This document shows positions 1 through 5,534 of a stretch of 5,534 nt of DNA, in pieces. Origin of the DNA: Chitinophagales bacterium (GTDB lineage Bacteria > Bacteroidota > Bacteroidia > Chitinophagales > UBA2359). Each line of letters begins with the position of its first letter. Position 1 is the stretch's first letter. The DNA lies in contig JAHDIA010000441.1 of NCBI GenBank assembly GCA_020631035.1, positions 1 through 5,534 on the forward strand, read 5' to 3'. Position numbers and translations under genes: made by a program. The notes below the pieces were generated by a model. It saw nothing but the letters and a program-made list of their open reading frames with translations, did no database searches and was not told the DNA's origin.

Positions 1-50
1 TCCTTTTTTCTTTTTTGTATGGAACGTTGGCTTTTCAAACCTTGGTGTCT
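1..50. other. T-rich window edge, no gene seen
   Basis: This stretch opens with two runs of six T (4-9 and 11-16) and then about 30 bases of mixed sequence before the repeat begins near 51. Open frames can be drawn through it and the adjoining repeat on the plus strand. Their translations follow the repeat hairpins and show no recognisable domain, so I do not call a gene. It could be the outer flank of the repeat or the 3' region of a gene outside the window. Confidence 0.4.
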
Positions 51-111
51 CCCCGCTATCCGCTGCTATGGTGGCATTTGGGGGAATATATTTCGCTTCA
101 CTGTCACGGGA

Positions 112-137
112 GTAGACAAGGTATGCCTTGTCTCTAC
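112..137 (-). repeat. GTAG-type hairpin repeat inside the left element
   Basis: AGACAAGG (114-121) and CCTTGTCT (126-133) form a perfect 8-bp stem with a 4-base loop TATG. On the minus strand the stem is preceded by GTAG, as in the two other hairpins of this window. The plus-strand left end keeps GTAG at 112-115, partly merged with the stem, so the outer arms are imperfect. From memory it resembles dispersed GTAGAGACAAGG-type palindromes found in Bacteroidota and cyanobacteria. No T-run follows on either strand, so a factor-independent terminator is not supported. Confidence 0.75.
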
Positions 138-282
138 ATCCCACTCACTATTCCATTTACCCGCCACGTATGGAATGCCACCATATTCGCTACTATCGGG
201 CATAGGCATCGGTTCTTTGGGTGCTTTGTTGGTTCGTTTTTTCCATCCGCTTCACGCCATTTTTTGCGCCCGTTTTGGGTTT

Positions 283-307
283 GGGCAGACACATAGATCT
301 GCCCCTA
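283..307 (-). repeat. GTAGGGGCAGA hairpin at the 3' end of the DUF423 gene
   Basis: GGGCAGA (283-289) and TCTGCCC (298-304) form a perfect 7-bp, GC-rich stem around an 8-base loop. On the minus strand it is preceded by GTAG, whose TAG (305-307) is the stop codon of the DUF423 gene. No U-tract follows the hairpin on the minus strand. On the plus strand a T-run lies at about 311-316, but that is inside the opposing gene. It may act as a 3'-end stabiliser or weak terminator, but the sequence only shows the fold. Confidence 0.75.
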
Positions 308-715
308 CGGGTGTTTTTTCATTTTTAATGCGCCCAACAACAATGTTGTCCATCCCAATATAAAAAACATTCCGCCAATGGGTGTCAATGGTCCCAAAAA
401 TTTCCAATGTTCAATGCCCAATGCAAAGCGTGTTGCCAACAAATAAAGAGAACCTGAAAATAAAATAATTCCCAAAATGAAAAAAATGGCACCTAAACGT
501 AGATATTTGTCGTTTAAATATGAGAAAAGCAAGGCAGTTCCCAATAAAGCAAAGGTATGGTAAAAATGGTAGCTCACTCCAATATTGTAGGTTTTTATGG
601 AGGATTCTGCCAATTGCCACTGCTCTTTTAAAACGTGCGCACCAAATGCGCCAAAAATAACTGCCAATGCTCCCATTAAAAATGCGCTTATTAAAATGTA
701 TTTTTGTGTATTCAT
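305..715 (-). CDS. DUF423 / YgdD (TMEM256-like) small integral membrane protein
   Basis: This 136-residue protein belongs to the DUF423 family (E. coli YgdD, B. subtilis YwdK, eukaryotic TMEM256). These are inner-membrane proteins whose biochemical role is not established. The family signatures are visible in order: GAFGAH at residues 22-27, YHTFAL around 52-57, FSGSLY at 86-91, GPLTPIGG at 108-115 and the following GW at 121-122. Four hydrophobic helices can be placed near residues 5-26, 49-66, 72-94 and 111-131, with a short basic tail (KMKKHP). The length fits the family (about 120-135 residues), so it looks complete. The ATG at 715 puts the first helix at the usual distance from GAFGAH, and no Shine-Dalgarno is present. 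It is transcribed divergently from the propeller gene. Its TAG stop lies in the adjoining repeat element. A functional link to the glycosyltransferase is not supported. Confidence 0.93.
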   Translation of the reverse strand: MNTQKYILISAFLMGALAVIFGAFGAHVLKEQWQLAESSIKTYNIGVSYHFYHTFALLGTALLFSYLNDKYLRLGAIFFILGIILFSGSLYLLATRFALGIEHWKFLGPLTPIGGMFFILGWTTLLLGALKMKKHP

Positions 716-767
716 AACAAATATTGCTTAACTTAAACTTTTACAGGTCAAAACCGAATTGTAGCAA
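716..767. promoter_or_regulatory. Divergent intergenic region, probable back-to-back promoters
   Basis: These 52 bases separate two divergent starts, so promoters for both genes must lie here or overlap the gene starts. The Bacteroidota consensus (TTTG, about 19-23 bases, TAnnTTTG) is not matched well on either strand. The best plus-strand candidate is TTTG at 703-706 with TAACTTAA at 729-736 (spacer 22), which keeps TA and TT but lacks the final TG. On the minus strand, AATATTTG sits only two bases from the DUF423 ATG, too close to be its -7 element. Neither start has a purine-rich ribosome binding site, which is usual in this phylum. Confidence 0.35.
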
Positions 768-3353
768 ATGAGAAAACTGATTTTTGTCCTACTTATTTTA
801 GCATTGTTGTTGTTGGTAGCTTCTTTTTTTACCAACATAAGTGGTTATTTTACTGGAAGTAAAGGATTGTTTACCAGTGTTCCATCCTCCAACTTAGGAG
901 TTGTATATGTCAAAGATGCTCAAGCTTTTAAAAACAAAATAGAACAGACTGCTTTTAAAAACAACTTGGACAAAATAGAACTCTCTAACAAATTACAATC
1001 TTTGATGCAAGATATTGCAGACATCACAGATGAGGAAAACCCCAATATCAAAAGTATTCCTATTTGTGCCAGTTTGCATTTAATTTCACCTCAAAAATAT
1101 GATTATCTTTTGCACATCAAGGCTTCCAATATTTCTTTTTTGCGTTTTGGGCAATTCAAAAAACAATTAGAAGAAAAAGGAGCTCAAATTGATGTTCACC
1201 AATTTAGTGGGGTGAGCATCTACAAAGTAAACAAAAACAAAAATGAATTGTACTTTGCTCAATCTGGCCAAAATATTTTAATCAGCCGACACGCTACCCT
1301 AATTGAAGAAGCCATTAATCAACGAAGCGAAAAATCCTCAGACATTGCTTCTTGGTTGTTGTCTGGTTCTTATCATAAAGACGATTTTGCTGTTTACCTC
1401 AATTTAGAAAACGCTGGATTGTTGAATACAGTTTTTACCCAATCAGGAAAAAAATCGTGGTTCAACCAATTGAACAATGCAGGAGAGGCTGTCTATGCTC
1501 ATTTTAATCTATTAGAAAATAGGATAAAATTTGCTGGACAAATAGAGATGAGCAATGAGCATCTTGACTTTCAAGACCATTTGCAAAATGCAGGCACACT
1601 CAATGCTGAAAAAATCAAACGTTTATTGCCCGCTAATACTGCCCTTGCCACTTTTCAAAAATGGGAACGCAATCCCAATATCAGCAATCTTGAATTTGAG
1701 GTTTTGGAAAAACATGTACTTCCTTGGTTTGACAAAGAATGGGCGTACATTGTCCCTGAATTCCAACAAAAATCTATGGGTAGTTGTCTGATACTTTCTT
1801 CCTCTGATCCCTTACGTGCCAACAATTTGATAAGCCTTTTGGCATCCAACTCAGGAGTCAATAAAGAAATAAGAGAATACCGAGGCTTTGACCTAAAAGA
1901 ACTAAAAAACACAGATATTCCAACAATCTTTTTAGGCGAATACCTAGCAGAAGATTACAAAAACTGCTTGTTTACCGTCATTGAAAACAATCTGGTAATT
2001 GGCAGTGATGAACGTTCACTGAAAGCATTGCTCGATCAATTCATCAATAAACAATCATTGAATCGAGAATCTGCTTTTACGGAGTTTGTCAGTCATTATG
2101 CCTCTGGCACCAATGTGTGTATACAAGCCCGTCATTTGCAACAACTACTCCTGCTCAATCCTTCCGAAAACTTTAGTCAGTCTCTTCAAAAATATGGAGG
2201 TGATTACAAGGTATTTTCCCCCTTATTTGCCAATATCCAAACAGATGGCGAATTTACAGGAGATATTTTTTACAATGCCGTTTCAGGAGTCGAATCAGCT
2301 GTTGCCTGGAGTGTGGTCTTGGATGCACCTCCTGCTACCCAACCTTATGTTGTTAAACACAAAGGACAAAGCGAAATTTTGGTACAAGATAAAGACAATG
2401 CTTTGTATTTATTGAGTGGAGATGGACAAAAATTATGGAAGAAACAATTGGCTTCTTCCTTATTAAGTAAAGTTTATCCTATTGATTTTTACAATGATGG
2501 CCAAACACAATACTTATTCAATACTCAAAAAAACATTTATATCATAGATCACCAAGGCGTTCCCTTAGATAATTTCCCCATTCGTTTGAGTTCGACAGCG
2601 AATACAGGTTTATTGCTCGCCAATTTTAGAGGGGAGCAATACATATACATTCCTTGTAAAAATGAAAGAATATATGGTTATGAGCTAAATGGAAAACCGC
2701 TCAAAGCTTGGAGTCCAATGGATGGTTTGGGTTTGGTCAATACTCCACTAAAAATATTGGAACAAAACAAGAATCAATTCATTATTGCTGCCAACAGCAA
2801 TGGAACACTTAGCTTTATAAGCCCACAAGGAGAATTAGAGTTTGCTGCTGCTTTGGAATCACCGATCATTGGTGATTTATATGTGGAAGAACGAGAGGGA
2901 TTCAAAGTTATAGTTGCTAGTTGCAAAAATGGTAAGACTTACACTGTCAATCAAGAAGGTAGTTACTGGTCTAAGAATTATATGCCCTTGAATGAAAATA
3001 GTATGTTCCACTCTGCAAACATTCAGGGCAGTGAATCTAGAGAACTGATTTTTAGTAGTTCCAATAAAGTAGGGGTCTTCAATACTATAGAAAAACTATA
3101 TGATTATGAACTAAGTTGTACACCTTCTCAAATCTTTACCAATACAATTCCCAATGAATCGGTTCGAAGACTAGGTATTTTTTGTGAAGATGCCCAACAA
3201 ATTTACCTTTTGAATAACAACGAAAAAGTAAGTGAAGGTTTTCCAATCGACGCTTCTACTCCCTTTGTTGTGGACGACCTATTCAATACAGGTGAACAAG
3301 TTTTGATAAGTGGTGGTACACAAAACAATATTTTTGCTTATCGTATCAAGTAA
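768..3353 (+). CDS. Exported DUF3352-like protein with C-terminal PQQ-like beta-propeller
   Basis: The protein has 861 residues. MRK plus a hydrophobic run at residues 4-21 make an N-terminal signal anchor or signal peptide. No lipobox cysteine is visible, so the bulk should lie in the periplasm. Residues about 40-510 look like a DUF3352-type region of Bacteroidota, in two similar halves. Each half has an N-terminal strand motif (around 43-48, and LLPANTALATF at 286-296) and a later motif where the protein value is 'read' and followed by a helix (GQNILISRHATLIEEAI at 167-183; NNLVIGSDERSLKALLDQF at 407-425). Residues about 525-861 carry eight blade-like repeats of about 45 residues. Each has paired strands and an internal turn, for example DNALYLLSGDGQKLWKK at 543-559, KNIYIIDHQGVPLDNFPI at 588-605 and GTLSFISPQGEL at 679-690. 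This fits a seven- or eight-bladed PQQ/WD40-like propeller. I see no catalytic motif; a binding or scaffold role is inference. The ATG at 768 directly precedes the signal sequence. The downstream glycosyltransferase gene is 38 bases away and probably shares its transcript. Confidence 0.85.
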   Translation: MRKLIFVLLILALLLLVASFFTNISGYFTGSKGLFTSVPSSNLGVVYVKDAQAFKNKIEQTAFKNNLDKIELSNKLQSLMQDIADITDEENPNIKSIPICASLHLISPQKYDYLLHIKASNISFLRFGQFKKQLEEKGAQIDVHQFSGVSIYKVNKNKNELYFAQSGQNILISRHATLIEEAINQRSEKSSDIASWLLSGSYHKDDFAVYLNLENAGLLNTVFTQSGKKSWFNQLNNAGEAVYAHFNLLENRIKFAGQIEMSNEHLDFQDHLQNAGTLNAEKIKRLLPANTALATFQKWERNPNISNLEFEVLEKHVLPWFDKEWAYIVPEFQQKSMGSCLILSSSDPLRANNLISLLASNSGVNKEIREYRGFDLKELKNTDIPTIFLGEYLAEDYKNCLFTVIENNLVIGSDERSLKALLDQFINKQSLNRESAFTEFVSHYASGTNVCIQARHLQQLLLLNPSENFSQSLQKYGGDYKVFSPLFANIQTDGEFTGDIFYNAVSGVESAVAWSVVLDAPPATQPYVVKHKGQSEILVQDKDNALYLLSGDGQKLWKKQLASSLLSKVYPIDFYNDGQTQYLFNTQKNIYIIDHQGVPLDNFPIRLSSTANTGLLLANFRGEQYIYIPCKNERIYGYELNGKPLKAWSPMDGLGLVNTPLKILEQNKNQFIIAANSNGTLSFISPQGELEFAAALESPIIGDLYVEEREGFKVIVASCKNGKTYTVNQEGSYWSKNYMPLNENSMFHSANIQGSESRELIFSSSNKVGVFNTIEKLYDYELSCTPSQIFTNTIPNESVRRLGIFCEDAQQIYLLNNNEKVSEGFPIDASTPFVVDDLFNTGEQVLISGGTQNNIFAYRIK

Positions 3354-3391
3354 TGCTTTTTTATTTCGTTCCTTGACCATTTTTGCAATCA

Positions 3392-5356
3392 ATGAAGCTC
3401 TCCGTCATCATAGTCAATTACAATGTTTGTTACTTTTTGCAGCAGACCTTGCAGTCTGTAGAGCAAGCCATTGACTATGCCCAAAAAGAAGGAATAGATT
3501 GCGAATGTATTGTTGTTGACAATCAATCGTCGGATGATTCGGTCCCTATGGTCCAAAAACTCTTCCCGCATTTCCAACTCATTGCCAATCAAGAAAATAC
3601 GGGTTTTTCCAAAGCCAATAATCAAGGAATACGTATTAGCAAAGGAAATTATGTTTTATTGCTCAATCCCGATACTGTTGTAGCAGAAGACACTTTTGTT
3701 TTATGTACACAATTTATGGATGTCCACCCCAAAGCAGGTGCCTTAGGCATTAAAATGGTAGATGGCAAAGGCATTTTTTTACCCGAATCCAAACGAGGAT
3801 TGCCCACTCCTTTAACATCTTTGTATAAGATGTTGGGACTCTCTCAAATCTTCTACAAATCCAAAACTTTTAACCAATACCATCTTGGATACTTGGACAA
3901 AGACCAAAACCATAAAGTCCCGATTTTGTCAGGTGCTTTTATGTGGATGCGCAAAAGTGTACTAGACGAGGTTGGTTTGTTGGATGAAAGTTTTTTTATG
4001 TATGGAGAAGACATCGACTTATCCTATAGAATAGTCAAGGCTGGTTATGACAATTACTATTTTGCCGACTCCCAAATCATTCATTACAAAGGCGAAAGTA
4101 CTAAAAAGGGGAGTCTTAATTATGTTCGTATTTTTTACAAGGCAATGATTATTTTTGCTCAAAAACATTTTGCTGGGCAACAGAGCAAAGCCTATACTTT
4201 TTTTATACAAATTGGGATTTATCTAAGAGCATTTCTGGCAGCATTTGTTCGATTATTTTTAAAACTTTTACCTTTTGCCCTAGATGCTATATTAATTTTT
4301 GGTGGACTATATGCCATCAAAGAATTTTATGCCAATAATGTCAAAGAAGCGGCTAGTTATTACGCACCTGAGTATTTGTATGTCAATGTGCCACTTTACA
4401 TTTTGATATGGTTGATTAGTATTTATTTTAGTGGGGGGTATGATCGACCTTACAGTTTAAAAAAGTTGGTCAGAGGAATTTTGTTTGGGGTATTAGTCAT
4501 TGCAGCCGTTTATGGTTTTTTACCCGAAGCATATCGTTTTTCAAGGGCAATGATCTTGTTGGGAGGATTGTGGACAGTGGTTGCTTTGGCTTTTTGGCGA
4601 ACCCTCCCAAGATTGTTTGGCTCCAATAAAACTTATACCGATGCCAATTATTCTGGCAAGCTTGCTATTGTGGGTAGTTTGTCCGAAGGAAACCGCATTA
4701 GGGGTTTGCTAATGGATACAGGATTGAGCTTTGATTTTATTGGCTATATCGACCCAAATGATTCAATGGATCAACAGCATCCACATTTTTTGGGGACACT
4801 CAACAGCTTGCAAGAGATTGTTGAGCTTTATAAAATAGAAGAATTGATTTTTTGTAGCAAGGATATGCCCTTTAAAGCCATCATTAAGTGGATGGAACAC
4901 ATTGGTCCTCATTTAAACTACAAAATTGTTTCAGAAAACAGTAAACATATCATTGGAAGTAATTCTAAAAATACCGCTGGCAATAAGTACTTGAGTGAAT
5001 TGAGTTTTGAGATTGCCAAGCCTGCCCAAAAACGCAATAAACGAGTGTTAGACATTGGTTTGAGCTTGTTGTTTGTATTTTTGCTGCCCATCGCCTTATT
5101 TGTAACACCCCAAATAGGACAGTTTGCCCAAAATTGTTGGGCAGTTTTAAGTGGAAAAAAAACTTGGGTTGGCTTTGGAGACAAGGCCATAGACAAATTG
5201 CCCCAAATTCGGAAAAGTGTATTGACTCCCTTAGATGGTTTGCCTCGCCAAGATTATTCAGAAGCAAGCAAAATGCGTTTGTTGCGATTGTATGCCAAGG
5301 AATATAGTGTATACAAAGATTTGGGCATCCTATTCAAGAATTGGCGAAGCCTGTAG
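3392..5356 (+). CDS. Family 2 glycosyltransferase fused to a degenerate WbaP-like sugar-phosphotransferase scaffold
   Basis: The protein has 654 residues. Residues 1-235 are a GT-A fold family 2 transferase of the WbbL/rhamnosyltransferase type (COG1216). Visible are the N-terminal strand KLSVIIVNYN, D43 in VVDNQSSDDS, NTGFSKANNQGI (69-80), the metal/nucleotide-binding LLNPDT (90-95), GAFMWMRK (181-188), the catalytic-base segment YGEDIDL (204-210) and H231. It should transfer a sugar from a nucleotide donor to a surface-glycan intermediate at the cytoplasmic face of the membrane; the sugar cannot be told. Hydrophobic segments follow near 294-312, 332-348, 361-377 and 385-402, including YFSGGYDRPYS and RFSRAMILLGG. 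These resemble the N-terminal membrane part of WbaP-like polyprenyl glycosylphosphotransferases. A Rossmann-like part begins at GKLAIVGS (422-429). Then come KRVLDIGLSLL (550-560) with a membrane helix, VLSGKKTWVGFG (585-596) and a terminal YKDLGILFKNW, matching the start and end of a phosphotransferase domain. The intervening core with the Asp-Glu dyad is missing. I chose ATG 3392 over in-frame TTG 3383 because it starts right at the conserved first strand. The TAG stop lies in the right repeat. Confidence 0.88.
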   Translation: MKLSVIIVNYNVCYFLQQTLQSVEQAIDYAQKEGIDCECIVVDNQSSDDSVPMVQKLFPHFQLIANQENTGFSKANNQGIRISKGNYVLLLNPDTVVAEDTFVLCTQFMDVHPKAGALGIKMVDGKGIFLPESKRGLPTPLTSLYKMLGLSQIFYKSKTFNQYHLGYLDKDQNHKVPILSGAFMWMRKSVLDEVGLLDESFFMYGEDIDLSYRIVKAGYDNYYFADSQIIHYKGESTKKGSLNYVRIFYKAMIIFAQKHFAGQQSKAYTFFIQIGIYLRAFLAAFVRLFLKLLPFALDAILIFGGLYAIKEFYANNVKEAASYYAPEYLYVNVPLYILIWLISIYFSGGYDRPYSLKKLVRGILFGVLVIAAVYGFLPEAYRFSRAMILLGGLWTVVALAFWRTLPRLFGSNKTYTDANYSGKLAIVGSLSEGNRIRGLLMDTGLSFDFIGYIDPNDSMDQQHPHFLGTLNSLQEIVELYKIEELIFCSKDMPFKAIIKWMEHIGPHLNYKIVSENSKHIIGSNSKNTAGNKYLSELSFEIAKPAQKRNKRVLDIGLSLLFVFLLPIALFVTPQIGQFAQNCWAVLSGKKTWVGFGDKAIDKLPQIRKSVLTPLDGLPRQDYSEASKMRLLRLYAKEYSVYKDLGILFKNWRSL

Positions 5357-5373
5357 AGACGCAAAATTTTGCG
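5353..5373 (+). repeat. GTAGAGACGCAAAATTTTGCG palindrome at the 3' end of the glycosyltransferase gene
   Basis: CGCAAAATTTTGCG (5360-5373) is a perfect 14-base palindrome, preceded by GTAGAGA; its TAG at 5354-5356 is the stop codon of the glycosyltransferase. It matches the left arm and centre of a palindrome I recall as dispersed in Bacteroidota and cyanobacteria, where the right arm would read on to TCTCTAC. Here that outer right arm is replaced by CCCGAAC, the start of block A. There is no T-run after it, so a classical terminator is not supported. Confidence 0.75.
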
Positions 5374-5508
5374 CCCGAACACAAAACGGAGGAAAAAATT
5401 ATGAGTTATAAATTGTAAATTGACTTAGGCAAAAGCAAGGCGTGAAGCGGATGGAATAGCGAACCCACGTAGGACTCACAGAAACGATGCCTACGCCCGA
5501 TAGAGCCA

Positions 5509-5521
5509 CATACCATGTATG
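5509..5521 (+). repeat. Small hairpin in the tail of the right repeat
   Basis: CATAC (5509-5513) and GTATG (5517-5521) pair as a 5-bp stem with a 3-base loop. It sits six bases after block C and before the GCGAAAGCGGGG tail. The left element has a different, longer inverted repeat after its own block C (150-156 with 170-176), so the position is structured in both copies but the sequence is not conserved. Confidence 0.45.
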
Positions 5522-5534
5522 GGCGAAAGCGGGG

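Larger units (their letters stand above)
51..307 (-). repeat. Modular intergenic repeat, left copy (inverted relative to right copy)
   Basis: Read on the minus strand, this non-coding element starts with GTAG at the 3' end of the DUF423 gene. It continues with a hairpin (283-304), block A (270-286), block B (241-258, GGCGTGAAGCGGATGGAA) and block C (193-216), and ends near a GCGGATAGCGGGG tail (51-63). The same blocks occur in the same order on the plus strand at 5373-5389, 5439-5456 and 5480-5503. Block A matches at 15 of 17 bases, block B at 18 of 18 and block C at 22 of 24. The B-to-C gap is 24 bases here and 23 on the right. Beyond block C lie an imperfect hairpin (ATTCCAT 150-156 with ATGGAAT 170-176) and another GTAG-type hairpin (112-137), which suggests a second, partial unit joined in tandem. 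The outer boundary at 51 is approximate. I see no protein-coding signal in it. Confidence 0.8.
5353..5534 (+). repeat. Modular intergenic repeat, right copy (runs off the window)
   Basis: Read on the plus strand, this element starts with GTAG at the 3' end of the glycosyltransferase gene. It continues with a palindrome (5360-5373), block A (5373-5389), block B (5439-5456, GGCGTGAAGCGGATGGAA), block C (5480-5503), a small hairpin (5509-5521) and a GCGAAAGCGGGG tail at the window end. The blocks repeat, in the same order and in inverted orientation, the left element at 51-307. Blocks A and B are 49 bases apart here against 11 on the left, because of an AT-rich insertion at about 5390-5438. No coding potential is seen beyond a five-codon frame at 5401. 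The element probably continues beyond the window. Confidence 0.8.

Noticed and set aside
283..316. Intrinsic terminator for plus-strand transcripts (GC-rich hairpin followed by a T-run)
   Set aside because: The T-run starts several bases after the stem and lies within the coding sequence of the opposing gene. No plus-strand gene is seen upstream in the window.
15..363. Two overlapping plus-strand open frames of 93 and 114 residues at the left end
   Set aside because: They translate the non-coding repeat and the antisense of the DUF423 gene. The same repeat blocks at the right end are not open in a matching way, and the residues show no domain, so they are read as spurious.
3354..3391. Terminator or promoter between the propeller and glycosyltransferase genes
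   Set aside because: The 38 bases contain T-runs but no stem before them, and no TTTG/TAnnTTTG pair at proper spacing, so co-transcription is the simpler reading.
3383..3391. TTG start for the glycosyltransferase, three codons upstream
   Set aside because: The ATG at 3392 begins exactly at the conserved KLSVIIVNYN strand and is the commoner start. The TTG adds only MQS and has no ribosome binding site in its favour.
5401..5418. Five-codon frame ATG...TAA after the glycosyltransferase gene
   Set aside because: It lies in AT-rich filler inside the repeat, is absent from the left copy, and has no support as a leader peptide.
51..5534. Composite transposon or CRISPR-like system
   Set aside because: There is no transposase, integrase or Cas-like gene, and no regularly spaced direct repeats. 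The inverted repeats alone do not make a mobile element.

Overview
The window comes from a low-GC bacterium of the Bacteroidota. This rests on AT-rich coding, genes without Shine-Dalgarno sequences, a DUF3352-like/beta-propeller protein, and short GTAG-type hairpin repeats of a kind I associate with this phylum (and with cyanobacteria). A Saprospiria- or Cytophagia-like genome is a guess; genus cannot be fixed from sequence alone.

Layout: positions 1-50 are T-rich edge sequence with no gene. Positions 51-307 are a non-coding, hairpin-rich modular repeat. Positions 305-715 (minus) encode a small four-helix membrane protein of the DUF423/YgdD/TMEM256 family. A 52-base divergent intergenic region follows. 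Positions 768-3353 (plus) encode an 861-residue exported or membrane-anchored protein with a DUF3352-like N-terminal half and a C-terminal beta-propeller. Positions 3392-5356 (plus) encode a 654-residue fusion of a family 2 glycosyltransferase with a polyprenyl-phosphate sugar-phosphotransferase (WbaP-like) scaffold whose catalytic core appears to be deleted. Positions 5353-5534 are a second copy of the modular repeat, inverted relative to the first.

The two plus-strand genes are 38 bases apart with no visible terminator between them, so they are probably co-transcribed. The glycosyltransferase points to cell-surface polysaccharide or glycan synthesis at the inner membrane. The role of the propeller protein is unknown. 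The DUF423 gene is divergent and probably unrelated in function.

The most unusual content is the pair of flanking repeats. Each starts with GTAG at the 3' end of a gene and supplies that gene's TAG stop codon. Each then carries a hairpin, a different one in each copy, followed by the same three conserved blocks in the same order: a 17-base block, an identical 18-base block and a 24-base block. This looks like a family of modular 3'-end-associated intergenic repeats with exchangeable hairpins. I do not claim a new defence or mobile system.
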